64,000 bases of DNA from Rallus limicola (taxonomy: Eukaryota; Chordata; Aves; Gruiformes; Rallidae). Location: the NCBI GenBank assembly GCA_022605955.1, contig JAKCOZ010000257.1:124001-188000 (forward strand). The letters run 5' to 3'. The notes beneath the pieces are model-generated. The model was not told where the DNA came from, searched no databases, and saw only the letters and a program-made list of their open reading frames with translations. The translations under genes were made by a program, and so were the position numbers. This document shows, in pieces, positions 1 through 7,145 of the stretch. How positions within the stretch are numbered: position 1 is the first letter of the stretch; each line of letters opens with the position of its first letter.

Positions 1-1005
1 AAGAAGCTAGGCCTGAAAGGCATAGCTTGTCTGAAACCTCCTAACAGGACACACAAGCAGACCCTGTCACTTTGGCTCTCAGCCTTTTCCTTTGCCTGGA
101 AAGAGGGAACATGCCTGGAACCTCCTACGGTGCTTTTCTCGGCCCTAGCAGACTGCAGTTCAAAACATGCTAAACGTCCAGCAATAACTCCCAAAGTAAA
201 GAAGCTAGGCATGAAAGGCATAGCTTGTCTGAAACCTCCTAACAGGACACACAAGCAGACCCTGTCACTTTGGCTCTCAGCCTTTTCCTTTGCCTGGAAA
301 GAGGGAACATGCCTGGAACCTCCTACGGTGCTTTTCTCGGCCCTAGCAGACTGCAGTTCAAAACATGCTAAACGTCCAGCAATAACTCCCAAAGTAAAGA
401 AGCTAGGCATGAAAGGCATAGCTTGTCTGAAACCTCCTAACAGGACACACAAGCAGACCCTGTCACTTTGGCTCTCAGCCTTTTCCTTTGCCTGGAAAGA
501 GGGAACATGCCTGGAACCTCCTACGGTGCTTTTCTCGGCCCTAGCAGACTGCAGTTCAAAACATGCTAAACGGCCAGCAATAACTCCCAAAGTAAAGAAG
601 CTAGGCATGAAAGGCATAGCTTGTCTGAAACCTCCTAACAGGACACACAAGCAGACCCTGTCACTTTGGCTCTCAGCCTTTTCCTTTGCCTGGAAAGAGG
701 GAACATGCCTGGAACCTCCTACGGTGCTTTTCTCGGCCCTAGCAGACTGCAGTTCAAAACATGCTAAATGTCCAGCAATAACTCCCAAAGTAAAGAAGCT
801 AGGACTGAAAGGCATAGCTTGTCTGAAACCACCTAACAGGACACACAAGCAGACCCTGTCACTTTGGCTCTCAGCCTTTTCCTTTGCCTGGAAAGAGGGA
901 ACATGCCTGGAACCTCCTACGGTGCTTTTCTCGGCCCTAGCAGACTGCAGTTCAAAACATGCTAAACGTCCAGCAATAACTCCCAAAGTAAAGAAGCTAG
1001 GCATG
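1..1005. repeat. 198-bp satellite array, left segment
   Basis: Five complete head-to-tail copies of the 198-bp monomer plus the first 15 bases of a sixth. Counting each unit from AAGAAGCTAGG, starts fall exactly at 1, 199, 397, 595, 793 and 991. Units differ at a few positions: CATG, ACTG or CCTG after the CTAGG motif, and CGTCC, CGGCC (near 572) or TGTCC (near 768). The sixth unit is broken inside GGCATG by the retroelement and resumes in phase at 4383. Satellite identity is certain from the periodicity; the family name is unknown to me. Confidence 0.97.
1000..1005. repeat. Target site duplication, left copy (GGCATG)
   Basis: GGCATG directly precedes the TG of the 5' LTR and is repeated directly after the CA of the 3' LTR at 4383-4388. 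Removing the element and one copy restores an uninterrupted monomer. Six base pairs is the duplication length typical of alpha- and betaretroviral integration. Confidence 0.93.
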
Positions 1006-1118
1006 TGTAGGGAACTGCGTCCGGAAGATCACGGGCTGTACGGGAAGTTAGGGCACCTTGACCTCCCCTCTCCCGCGAGAGGTAACGGGGGCACTGGGTG
1101 GTAACGAAGCTGGGAGCC

Positions 1119-1126
1119 TATATAAG
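1119..1126 (+). promoter_or_regulatory. TATA box of the 5' LTR promoter
   Basis: TATATAAG lies about 31 bases upstream of the presumed cap site at about 1150. It should drive the genomic RNA of the element. No mapped transcript is available, so the start site is inferred. Confidence 0.8.
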
Positions 1127-1142
1127 CTGTTGTCTTAATGTA

Positions 1143-1148
1143 AATAAA
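1143..1148 (+). promoter_or_regulatory. Polyadenylation signal in the 5' LTR
   Basis: AATAAA immediately before the presumed R start. Lying in U3, it would not be part of the 5' end of an RNA started at about 1150. The same hexamer in the 3' LTR (4267-4272) would be the working signal. This arrangement is the one found in avian leukosis/sarcoma viruses. Confidence 0.75.
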
Positions 1149-1243
1149 CGCCATTTGCAATATCCTCATATTGATGTTAGTATTGCTGGGCCCAGGGGCT
1201 GGGAGGTTCCCTGTGTCGCTTCACCCGGACGGGATCGACTGTC

Positions 1244-1285
1244 ATGCAGAAGACAGCAAATGGTGACCCCGACGTGATATTGTGA
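1244..1285 (+). other. Short upstream ORF in the leader
   Basis: ATG at 1244 in the end of U5 opens 13 codons that read across the PBS and stop at TGA 1283-1285, 40 bases before the gag ATG. Short leader ORFs are a known feature of alpharetroviral RNAs, where they affect gag translation and packaging. A role here is inference. Confidence 0.4.
1261..1278 (+). promoter_or_regulatory. Primer binding site, tRNA-Trp type
   Basis: TGGTGACCCCGACGTGAT, 18 bases, two bases after the LTR end. It is the tRNA-Trp PBS used by alpharetroviruses. It appears intact, so minus-strand priming should be possible if reverse transcriptase is supplied in trans. Confidence 0.92.
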
Positions 1286-1325
1286 GCGGCGGACCGAAGG
1301 AGGTCGGCAGAAAAGGATCCGGATC

Positions 1326-2219
1326 GTGGAGGCCAGTGTTAAGGTCGTCCGAACGTGTGCTCGGGAATGGGGGCTTTCTGTGAAAGCGAATGCCATTGAG
1401 AACTGTATCGAGCGACTCCTGAAAGATGGAGTGATCAGTGGGGCTGGGGACGTTTTATTCCCCCGAAGCTGGCAGAGCTGTACTATTGCCCTGGCCGATG
1501 GGGCCATGAATGGGCGGTCAGCTGAGGCTTTAAGAGCCTGGAGAAAAATAGTGGCGATGTGGGAAGCAGCCGGAGAGCTGCTGGGTTAAAGCGTCGCGGC
1601 AGGGACTCAAACTGACACAGATCTAATTAAGCAAAAAAGGGAAACGGGGAATTCTGAAGAGGAGTGGGGAAACATCCTGAGGGAGAAAGAGGAACAGCAG
1701 GCTGTGGAGGAGGGAGGAAAACGGCAAGTCCTTCCAATTGACAAACGCGGACTTGCGCCCGACTCTCCTCCACCCCCTCACCCACGCGCTGCGAATGCGT
1801 CTCCACTTTACCCTTTCGGTGACTTGCGAGAGACGGAGAAATCGGGAGCAGGGTCGGCTGAGGGTGGACGTGAGTCTGGTCGCCGACCGGAGGGAAAGCA
1901 CAGCGGGGGCCGGAGAGAGGAATCGACCGAGCGGGAGAGTGCATGCCCGTATGTGCTAGTTGAACCAGAGGACTGGCTCCCTGGAACGTGGATGCGACCG
2001 CAGTGGGCAAAGGAAGGCGCGAAAGGGACAGATGAGACGAATATCAATGCGTCCGCAGATGGGGGGGTGCCCAGGGACTCTTTGAGATGGAAAAAGTTGC
2101 TGCGCCACAAAGAGTTAAAGATGGCGCTGACCGGATGCAGGGGTGGAGATAAAAGGCACATCTGCCAGGAGTGGGGGAGGAGTCAGGCAGCTCTGACTGA
2201 GGTGAGAACGATCCCTTGA
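1326..2219 (+). pseudogene. gag remnant (matrix domain, interrupted by an in-frame stop)
   Basis: ATG at 1326 opens 87 codons whose product resembles the N-terminal matrix domain of alpharetroviral Gag: an MEASVKVV start, then the motif LLKDGVISGAGDVLFPRSW at residues 32-50. There is no Gly at position 2, as expected for this genus, which lacks N-myristoylation. TAA at 1587-1589 ends it, but the same frame then stays open to 2219. That second part is rich in charged residues, Pro and Gly and includes PPPP followed by His (1767-1781), roughly where alpharetroviral Gag carries its PPPY late-budding motif. No capsid major homology region, zinc knuckle or protease is recognisable. Intact Gag would be about 700 residues. 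The 87-residue peptide may be made but could not build a particle alone. The assignment of 1326-1589 is good; that of 1590-2219 is positional only. Confidence 0.75.
1343..1344 (+). promoter_or_regulatory. Possible 5' splice donor inside gag
   Basis: AAG|GTC falls exactly after gag codon 6, the place where avian leukosis/sarcoma viruses have the donor for their subgenomic mRNAs. The downstream bases (GTCGTC) are a poor match to the GTRAGT consensus, so usage is uncertain. Confidence 0.4.
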
Positions 2220-2299
2220 AAGACCTGGTGAAAGACTTCAAAAGAATGGGGCGGGACGAGATGCAAGGAGGTAATCGTAGCTGCAATTCCCGCTCCCGG
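2220..2299 (+). other. Junction between gag and pol remnants, unassigned
   Basis: Eighty bases that join the end of the gag frame to the reverse transcriptase fragment. The reading frame shifts from that of 1326-2219 to that of the RT piece. Capsid, nucleocapsid, protease and the N-terminal RT fingers are missing. I see no known motif here. It probably marks a deletion junction or junctions. Confidence 0.5.
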
Positions 2300-2496
2300 A
2301 CAGCTGAGTTATTTATCCAAACAGCCTACATAGTACACCACATGGATGACATTCTAATTACGACAGATACCCAAGAAGGTCTCACTCCACTAGAATCGAC
2401 GGTAGCAGTGAAGTTAGCTGAAGCCGGTCTGGAAATTCAAGCTGCAAAAATGCAAAGAGGTCCCTCTCTCACATATCTCGGGACACAAATCACCAA
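2300..2496 (+). pseudogene. pol remnant: reverse transcriptase palm fragment
   Basis: One frame encodes about 65 residues with the RT active-site region IVHHMDDILI (HMDD at 2339-2350) followed by the YLGTQI motif at 2474-2491, at the expected spacing. The usual first residue of YMDD is His (CAC at 2339-2341); the two catalytic Asp are present. Sequence before about 2300 and after 2496 has no RT similarity that I can see, so the fingers, connection, RNase H and integrase are absent. The RT identity is well supported by the two motifs in order; a catalytic product is impossible from this fragment. Confidence 0.8.
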
Positions 2497-2527
2497 CCCC
2501 CCCCTCCCCTTCCCCCCCCCCCTTCCC
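2497..2527. repeat. C-rich low-complexity tract
   Basis: About 31 bases of C runs broken by single or paired T. It abruptly ends RT similarity and begins a block not resembling retroviral coding sequence. Confidence 0.9.
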
Positions 2528-2638
2528 AAACTGAGTAGATGTTTTAATTGGCATTTTACAAGGTCGTTTGTCAGTTTGCAGTTCGTTTCTTGTGTGTTGT
2601 TTGTTGTATATGCTATATGTTTGACCAATTGTATGAAG
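2528..2638. other. Unassigned T-rich segment before the A tract
   Basis: About 110 bases, T/G-rich on the plus strand, without a supported reading frame. It ends GTATGAAG and runs straight into a 28-base A run. The layout (unrelated sequence plus 3' poly-A) would suit a short retroposed RNA inserted in pol, but I find no clear flanking target duplication and do not recognise the sequence. Confidence 0.4.
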
Positions 2639-2718
2639 AAAAAAAAAAAAAAAAAAAAAAAAAAAAGGAAAAGGTAAAACAAAACAAAAAAAATGAAAAA
2701 AAAAAAAAAAAAAAAAAA
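2639..2718. repeat. A-rich tract
   Basis: A28 at 2639-2666, then a mixed A-rich spacer with G, T and C interruptions, then A23 at 2696-2718. It could be a poly-A tail, possibly two, or an expanded simple repeat. Homopolymer lengths here are the least certain bases of the element. Confidence 0.9.
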
Positions 2719-2975
2719 CACACCGAAACCAAAGCACGTACTAACTTGGGCAAGGAGACTTGCCTATGTCGTTACAGGTATGAGAACCAAGTGGAAGTGA
2801 CCATCGATCCAGAAGAAGACATGAGCATGCCCGTGAACCAGGATGGATCCTGATCGCAGTAACTGAAGTCAACTTTTCCAGTGCAGCCATAATGGATCAC
2901 CAGTTTCGCTGCGGAACATTTTCGTTCATCTCGAACTCTTTGAAATATGTGTGTTTGTGATGACTGACAAGTTAG
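2719..2975. other. Unassigned ERV interior, with a weak splice acceptor
   Basis: No frame here gives a recognisable domain. A candidate 3' splice site, TGTCGTTACAG, ends at 2777. It is followed by a short ATG frame that stops after four further codons. The sequence may be decayed env leader or unrelated sequence carried by the element; I cannot decide. Confidence 0.35.
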
Positions 2976-3197
2976 AGGCCACACACTACAAGGGGTGCCT
3001 ACACAAACGTGACCCTAGTGTTACCTGCACTCCTAACACTCCTGATTGGCAAAACAAACGAATACAACATTCAAACTATTAACGTATGTAGCTATAGATA
3101 TGACTCTCTCTCAGAAGCAGGCGGTAACTGCCCTTTGTTGCTGCCTTATTGTAGTTGTTCTAAAACTCTGTCTGGACTCTCGGCATTAGGTGATTAA
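2976..3197 (+). pseudogene. Possible env surface-subunit remnant
   Basis: A short open stretch after a TAG at 2973, closed by TAA at 3195-3197. It reads a potential N-glycosylation sequon (NVT), a hydrophobic segment LVLPALLTLLIG, then five Cys, including a PYCSCS cluster. Hydrophobic leader plus Cys-rich sequence in this genomic position would suit env, but I cannot match it to a specific family, and a chance ORF is nearly as likely. Confidence 0.2.
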
Positions 3198-3306
3198 TAG
3201 GTCCAAGATGAATGATGACATGAAAATTGAATTCTCCGAATTGGACACGTGGTTTCATGAATGCGGAATTTCAGGATGCATATTGTACATGGCTGAATTC
3301 GGATAA
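3198..3306. other. Unassigned ERV interior with half of a local imperfect repeat
   Basis: No coding or regulatory feature recognised. 3229-3271 resembles 3295-3331: both begin GAATTC, contain TTTCATGAA and end in a GG-A-TTT motif, with small gaps between. This suggests an old local duplication. Confidence 0.4.
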
Positions 3307-3396
3307 TTGGATTTCATGAATTGTGGTATTTGCTTACTGCCATGTTTGTTGAGATTTCTGCAAAGGGCCCTTGCGGAGACCTCTACAAGCAGGTGA
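3307..3396 (+). pseudogene. Possible env transmembrane-subunit tail remnant
   Basis: After TAA at 3304-3306 a frame runs to TGA at 3394-3396. It includes NCGICLLPCLLRFLQR, a Cys-rich hydrophobic-to-basic stretch like the membrane exit and cytoplasmic tail of retroviral Env TM. The position upstream of the 3' end fits. At under 30 residues the evidence is thin. Confidence 0.3.
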
Positions 3397-3980
3397 TTAA
3401 ATGCGGATCCAAAAATGTACAAATTATCACAGAGGACAGTGGGCTTGCTAGCGGTCTGACTCTCCTCACAAGACACGTGCCATGACATCCTATCTTCCTC
3501 ATTTCACCGTGGAACAAACTGTTTATGCTGAGATGTTATTTGGTAGTCATTTGTAGAAAAAATTAGCAAGGGGGGAGGGAAAGTCGTAGAGTAATGGTTA
3601 AGAGAACACATGAGCAGAATCCACAGGGGCAACGCAAAACTGCTGACTTGTACTGAGTCAGGCACTGGGGATGTCTACCGACAGCCACAGTGTACAGAGG
3701 GGTCGGCTCTCTGAAAGCAGGACACTATAATTTCATGGCACAGATAAGACTCTTCCATCTCATGCGCCTCCGAATTACGGAGACCAAGCCTACCAGGGTA
3801 CTCCAACTAAAGCTTACGGAGGGCCCTGCTTTCTCAAAATGGACTCCTTTTGCGCTCTGCCAAAGGGAATGCTTAAATATTCACCGTGCTTAGTAGCGGG
3901 CCAGAAGATCGGCCCACTCGTTCATGTTTGATCGCAAGGGTCAGGTTATGACATGGTCCCTTGCTGCTTAGTTAGTCACT
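3397..3980. other. Unassigned ERV 3' region
   Basis: Roughly 580 bases without a recognised gene. An open frame at 3690-3893 encodes 67 residues with no motif I know. A second polypurine-tract-like element lies at 3569-3580. In simple alpharetroviruses this interval between env and the LTR is non-coding, which is compatible. Confidence 0.5.
3569..3580 (+). promoter_or_regulatory. Second polypurine-tract-like sequence
   Basis: AGGGGGGAGGGA, 12 of 12 identical to the core of the 3' polypurine tract at 4116-4127, about 550 bases upstream of it. It could be an extra plus-strand priming site or a relic of a rearranged 3' end. Confidence 0.45.
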
Positions 3981-3996
3981 TCCTTCTTTCCTGCAG
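3981..3996 (+). promoter_or_regulatory. Candidate strong 3' splice acceptor
   Basis: TCCTTCTTTCCTGCAG followed by G has the long pyrimidine run and CAG of a consensus acceptor. Joined to the donor at 1343/1344 it would put a TAG right after gag codon 7, so a spliced RNA would be essentially non-coding. Usage is inferred. Confidence 0.4.
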
Positions 3997-4115
3997 GCGT
4001 AGTCACTGCTCTTACAATAAGACAACTATGGTACCGTAGCAGGGACAATACAGAAGACACAGCCTAACATTCGACATCACCACTTCGTGCACCTCTAAGA
4101 GGATAACAAATGTCT

Positions 4116-4128
4116 AGGGGGGAGGGAA
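4116..4128 (+). promoter_or_regulatory. 3' polypurine tract
   Basis: AGGGGGGAGGGAA, separated by a single T from the TG of the 3' LTR. This is the expected plus-strand primer site. Confidence 0.9.
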
Positions 4129-4242
4129 TTGTAGGGAACTGCGTCCGGAAGATCACGGGCTGTACGGGAAGTTAGGGCACCTTGACCTCCCCTCTCCCGC
4201 GAGAGGTAACGGGGGCACTGGGTGGTAACGAAGCTGGGAGCC

Positions 4243-4250
4243 TATATAAG
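4243..4250 (+). promoter_or_regulatory. TATA box of the 3' LTR promoter
   Basis: TATATAAG, the same as in the 5' LTR. If active here, RNA would start near 4274 and read out into the satellite array. Confidence 0.7.
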
Positions 4251-4266
4251 CTGTTGTCTTAATGTA

Positions 4267-4272
4267 AATAAA
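4267..4272 (+). promoter_or_regulatory. Polyadenylation signal of the element
   Basis: AATAAA just before R in the 3' LTR. This is the expected site of 3' end formation for the proviral transcript, with cleavage a short distance downstream in R. Confidence 0.75.
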
Positions 4273-4382
4273 CGCCATTTGCAATATCCTCATATTGATG
4301 TTAGTATTGCTGGGCCCAGGGGCTGGGAGGTTCCCTGTGTCGCTTCACCCGGACGGGATCGACTGTCATGCAGAAGACAGCA

Positions 4383-4388
4383 GGCATG
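4383..4388. repeat. Target site duplication, right copy (GGCATG)
   Basis: Second copy of the 6-bp duplication. The satellite continues from it in perfect phase, with the virtual unit start at 4374 and the next real start at 4572. Confidence 0.93.
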
Positions 4389-4769
4389 AAAGGCATAGCT
4401 TGTCTGAAACCTCCTAACAGGACACACAAGCAGACCCTGTCACTTTGGCTCTCAGCCTTTTCCTTTGCCTGGAAAGAGGGAACATGCCTGGAACCTCCTA
4501 CGGTGCTTTTCTCGGCCCTAGCAGACTGCAGTTCAAAACATGCTAAATGTCCAGCAATAACTCCCAAAGTAAAGAAGCTAGGACTGAAAGGCATAGCTTG
4601 TCTGAAACCTCCTAACAGGACACACAAGCAGACCCTGTCACTTTGGCTCTCAGCCTTTTCCTTTGCCTGGAAAGAGGGAACATGCCTGGAACCTCCTACG
4701 GTGCTTTTCTCGGCCCTAGCAGACTGCAGTTCAAAACATGCTAAACGTCCAGCAATAACTCCCAAAGTA

Positions 4770-7145
4770 AAGAAGCTAGGCATGAAAGGCATAGCTTGTC
4801 TGAAACCTCCTAACAGGACACACAAGCAGACCCTGTCACTTTGGCTCTCAGCCTTTTCCTTTGCCTGGAAAGAGGGAACATGCCTGGAACCTCCTACGGT
4901 GCTTTTCTCGGCCCTAGCAGACTGCAGTTCAAAACATGCTAAACGTCCAGCAATAACTCCCAAAGTAAAGAAGCTAGGACTGAAAGGCATAGCTTGTCTG
5001 AAACCTCCTAACAGGACACACAAGCAGACCCTGTCACTTGGGCTCTCAGCCTTTTCCTTTGCCTGGAAAGAGGGAACATGCCTGGAACCTCCTACGGTGC
5101 TTTTCTCGGCCCTAGCAGACTGCAGTTCAAAACATGCTAAACGTCCAGCAAAAACTCCCAAAGTAAAGAAGCTAGGACTGAAAGGCATAGCTTGTCTGAA
5201 ACCTCCTAACAGGACACACAAGCAGACCCTGTCAATTGGGCTCTCAGCCTTTTCCTTTGCCTGGAAAGAGGGAACATGCCTGGAACCTCCTACGGTGCTT
5301 TTCTCGGCCCTAGCAGACTGCAGTTCAAAACATTCTAAACGTCCAGCAATAACTCCCAAAGTAAAGAAGCTAGGACTGAAAGGCATAGCTTGTCTGAAAC
5401 CTCCTAACAGGACACACAAGCAGACCCTGTCACTTTGGCTCTCAGCCTTTTCCTTTGCCTGGAAAGAGGGAACATGCCTGGAACCTCCTACGGTGCTTTT
5501 CTCGGCCCTAGCAGACTGCAGTTCAAAACATGCTAAACGTCCAGCAATAACTCCCAAAGTAAAGAAGCTAGGACTGAAAGGCATAGCTTGTCTGAAACCT
5601 CCTAACAGGACACACAAGCAGACCCTGTCACTTTGGCTCTCAGCCTTTTCCTTTGCCTGGAAAGAGGAAACATGCCTGGAACCTCCTACGGTGCTTTTCT
5701 CGGCCCTAGCAGACTGCAGTTCAAAACATGCTAAACGTCCAGCAATAACTCCCAAAGTAAAGAAGCTAGGACTGAAAGGCATAGCTTGTCTGAAACCTCC
5801 TAACAGGACACACAAGCAGACCCTGTCACTTTGGCTCTCAGCCTTTTCCTTTGCCTGGAAAGAGGGAACATGCCTGGAACCTCCTACGGTGCTTTTCTCG
5901 GCCCTAGCAGACTGCAGTTCAAAACATGCTAAACGTCCAGCAATAACTCCCAAAGTAAAGAAGCTAGGCATGAAAGGCATAGCTTGTCTGAAACCTCCTA
6001 ACAGGACACACAAGCAGACCCTGTCACTTTGGCTCTCAGCCTTTTCCTTTGCCTGGAAAGAGGGAACATGCCTGGAACCTCCTACGGTGCTTTTCTCGGC
6101 CCTAGCAGACTGCAGTTCAAAACATGCTAAACGTCCAGCAATAACTCCCAAAGTAAAGAAGCTAGGACTGAAAGGCATAGCTTGTCTGAAACCTCCTAAC
6201 AGGACACACAAGCAGACCCTGTCACTTGGGCTCTCAGCCTTTTCCTTTGCCTGGAAAGAGGGAACATGCCTGGAACCTCCTACGGTGCTTTTCTCGGCCC
6301 TAGCAGACTGCAGTTCAAAACATGCTAAACGTCCAGCAAAAACTCCCAAAGTAAAGAAGCTAGGACTGAAAGGCATAGCTTGTCTGAAACCTCCTAACAG
6401 GACACACAAGCAGACCCTGTCAATTGGGCTCTCAGCCTTTTCCTTTGCCTGGAAAGAGGGAACATGCCTGGAACCTCCTACGGTGCTTTTCTCGGCCCTA
6501 GCAGACTGCAGTTCAAAACATTCTAAACGTCCAGCAATAACTCCCAAAGTAAAGAAGCTAGGACTGAAAGGCATAGCTTGTCTGAAACCTCCTAACAGGA
6601 CACACAAGCAGACCCTGTCACTTTGGCTCTCAGCCTTTTCCTTTGCCTGGAAAGAGGGAACATGCCTGGAACCTCCTACGGTGCTTTTCTCGGCCCTAGC
6701 AGACTGCAGTTCAAAACATGCTAAACGTCCAGCAATAACTCCCAAAGTAAAGAAGCTAGGACTGAAAGGCATAGCTTGTCTGAAACCTCCTAACAGGACA
6801 CACAAGCAGACCCTGTCACTTTGGCTCTCAGCCTTTTCCTTTGCCTGGAAAGAGGAAACATGCCTGGAACCTCCTACGGTGCTTTTCTCGGCCCTAGCAG
6901 ACTGCAGTTCAAAACATGCTAAACGTCCAGCAATAACTCCCAAAGTAAAGAAGCTAGGACTGAAAGGCATAGCTTGTCTGAAACCTCCTAACAGGACACA
7001 CAAGCAGACCCTGTCACTTTGGCTCTCAGCCTTTTCCTTTGCCTGGAAAGAGGGAACATGCCTGGAACCTCCTACGGTGCTTTTCTCGGCCCTAGCAGAC
7101 TGCAGTTCAAAACATGCTAAACGTCCAGCAATAACTCCCAAAGTA
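4770..7145. repeat. Six-monomer higher-order repeat, two tandem copies
   Basis: 4770-5957 and 5958-7145 carry the same ordered series of variant monomers: CATG unit; TTGGGC plus GCAAAAAC unit; CAATTGGG plus CATTCTAA unit; standard unit; GAGGAAAC unit; standard unit. The spacing is 1,188 bp (6 x 198). I saw no difference between copies. A third copy does not follow, since the unit at 7146 carries CACTTGGGC instead. Confidence 0.9.

Larger units (their letters stand above)
1006..1258 (+). repeat. 5' LTR
   Basis: 253 bp, TG...CA, matching 4130-4382 base for base as far as I can read. U3 runs from 1006 to about 1149 with a TATA box at 1119-1126 and AATAAA at 1143-1148. R probably starts at GCCATTTG (about 1150), by analogy with avian leukosis viruses, where the AATAAACGCCATTTG junction also occurs. 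The rest, to 1258, is R plus U5; their boundary is not resolved. U3 is short (about 144 bp). Confidence 0.93.
1006..4382 (+). mobile_element. Defective alpharetrovirus-like endogenous retrovirus (non-autonomous)
   Basis: A 3,377-bp provirus-like insertion in a satellite monomer. Seen directly: 253-bp terminal repeats beginning TG and ending CA, a GGCATG target duplication on both sides, a PBS complementary to the 3' end of tRNA-Trp two bases after the 5' LTR, and a polypurine tract just before the 3' LTR. The internal region is only about 2.9 kb, far too short for full gag-pol-env. It keeps a matrix-like gag start, a piece of reverse transcriptase and doubtful env traces. This architecture resembles the described chicken non-autonomous element ART-CH and related endogenous avian retroviruses; family membership is inference. 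The two LTRs appear identical, so insertion or LTR conversion is recent. It must have been mobilised by proteins supplied in trans. Confidence 0.93.
4130..4382 (+). repeat. 3' LTR
   Basis: 253 bp identical to 1006-1258 as read, offset 3,124. TATATAAG is at 4243-4250, AATAAA at 4267-4272 and the presumed R start at about 4274. It ends CA, followed by the second GGCATG. Its promoter faces the satellite on the right. An ATG at 4368 near the U5 end is in frame with the open plus-strand frame of the array. Confidence 0.93.

Noticed and set aside
1627..2286. Minus-strand and alternate-frame ORFs in the gag remnant region
   Set aside because: They are shadows of the GC- and Pro-rich gag remnant, overlap each other in several frames and show no domain.
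2414..2853. ORFs through the poly-A/poly-T tract
   Set aside because: Runs of Lys or Phe come from the homopolymers; frames depend on uncertain A-tract lengths and have no recognisable domain.
3255..3893. Short ORFs of 67-77 codons in the ERV 3' region
   Set aside because: Length is within chance expectation and no motif is seen. Only the short Cys-rich stretch at 3307-3396 was retained, at low confidence.
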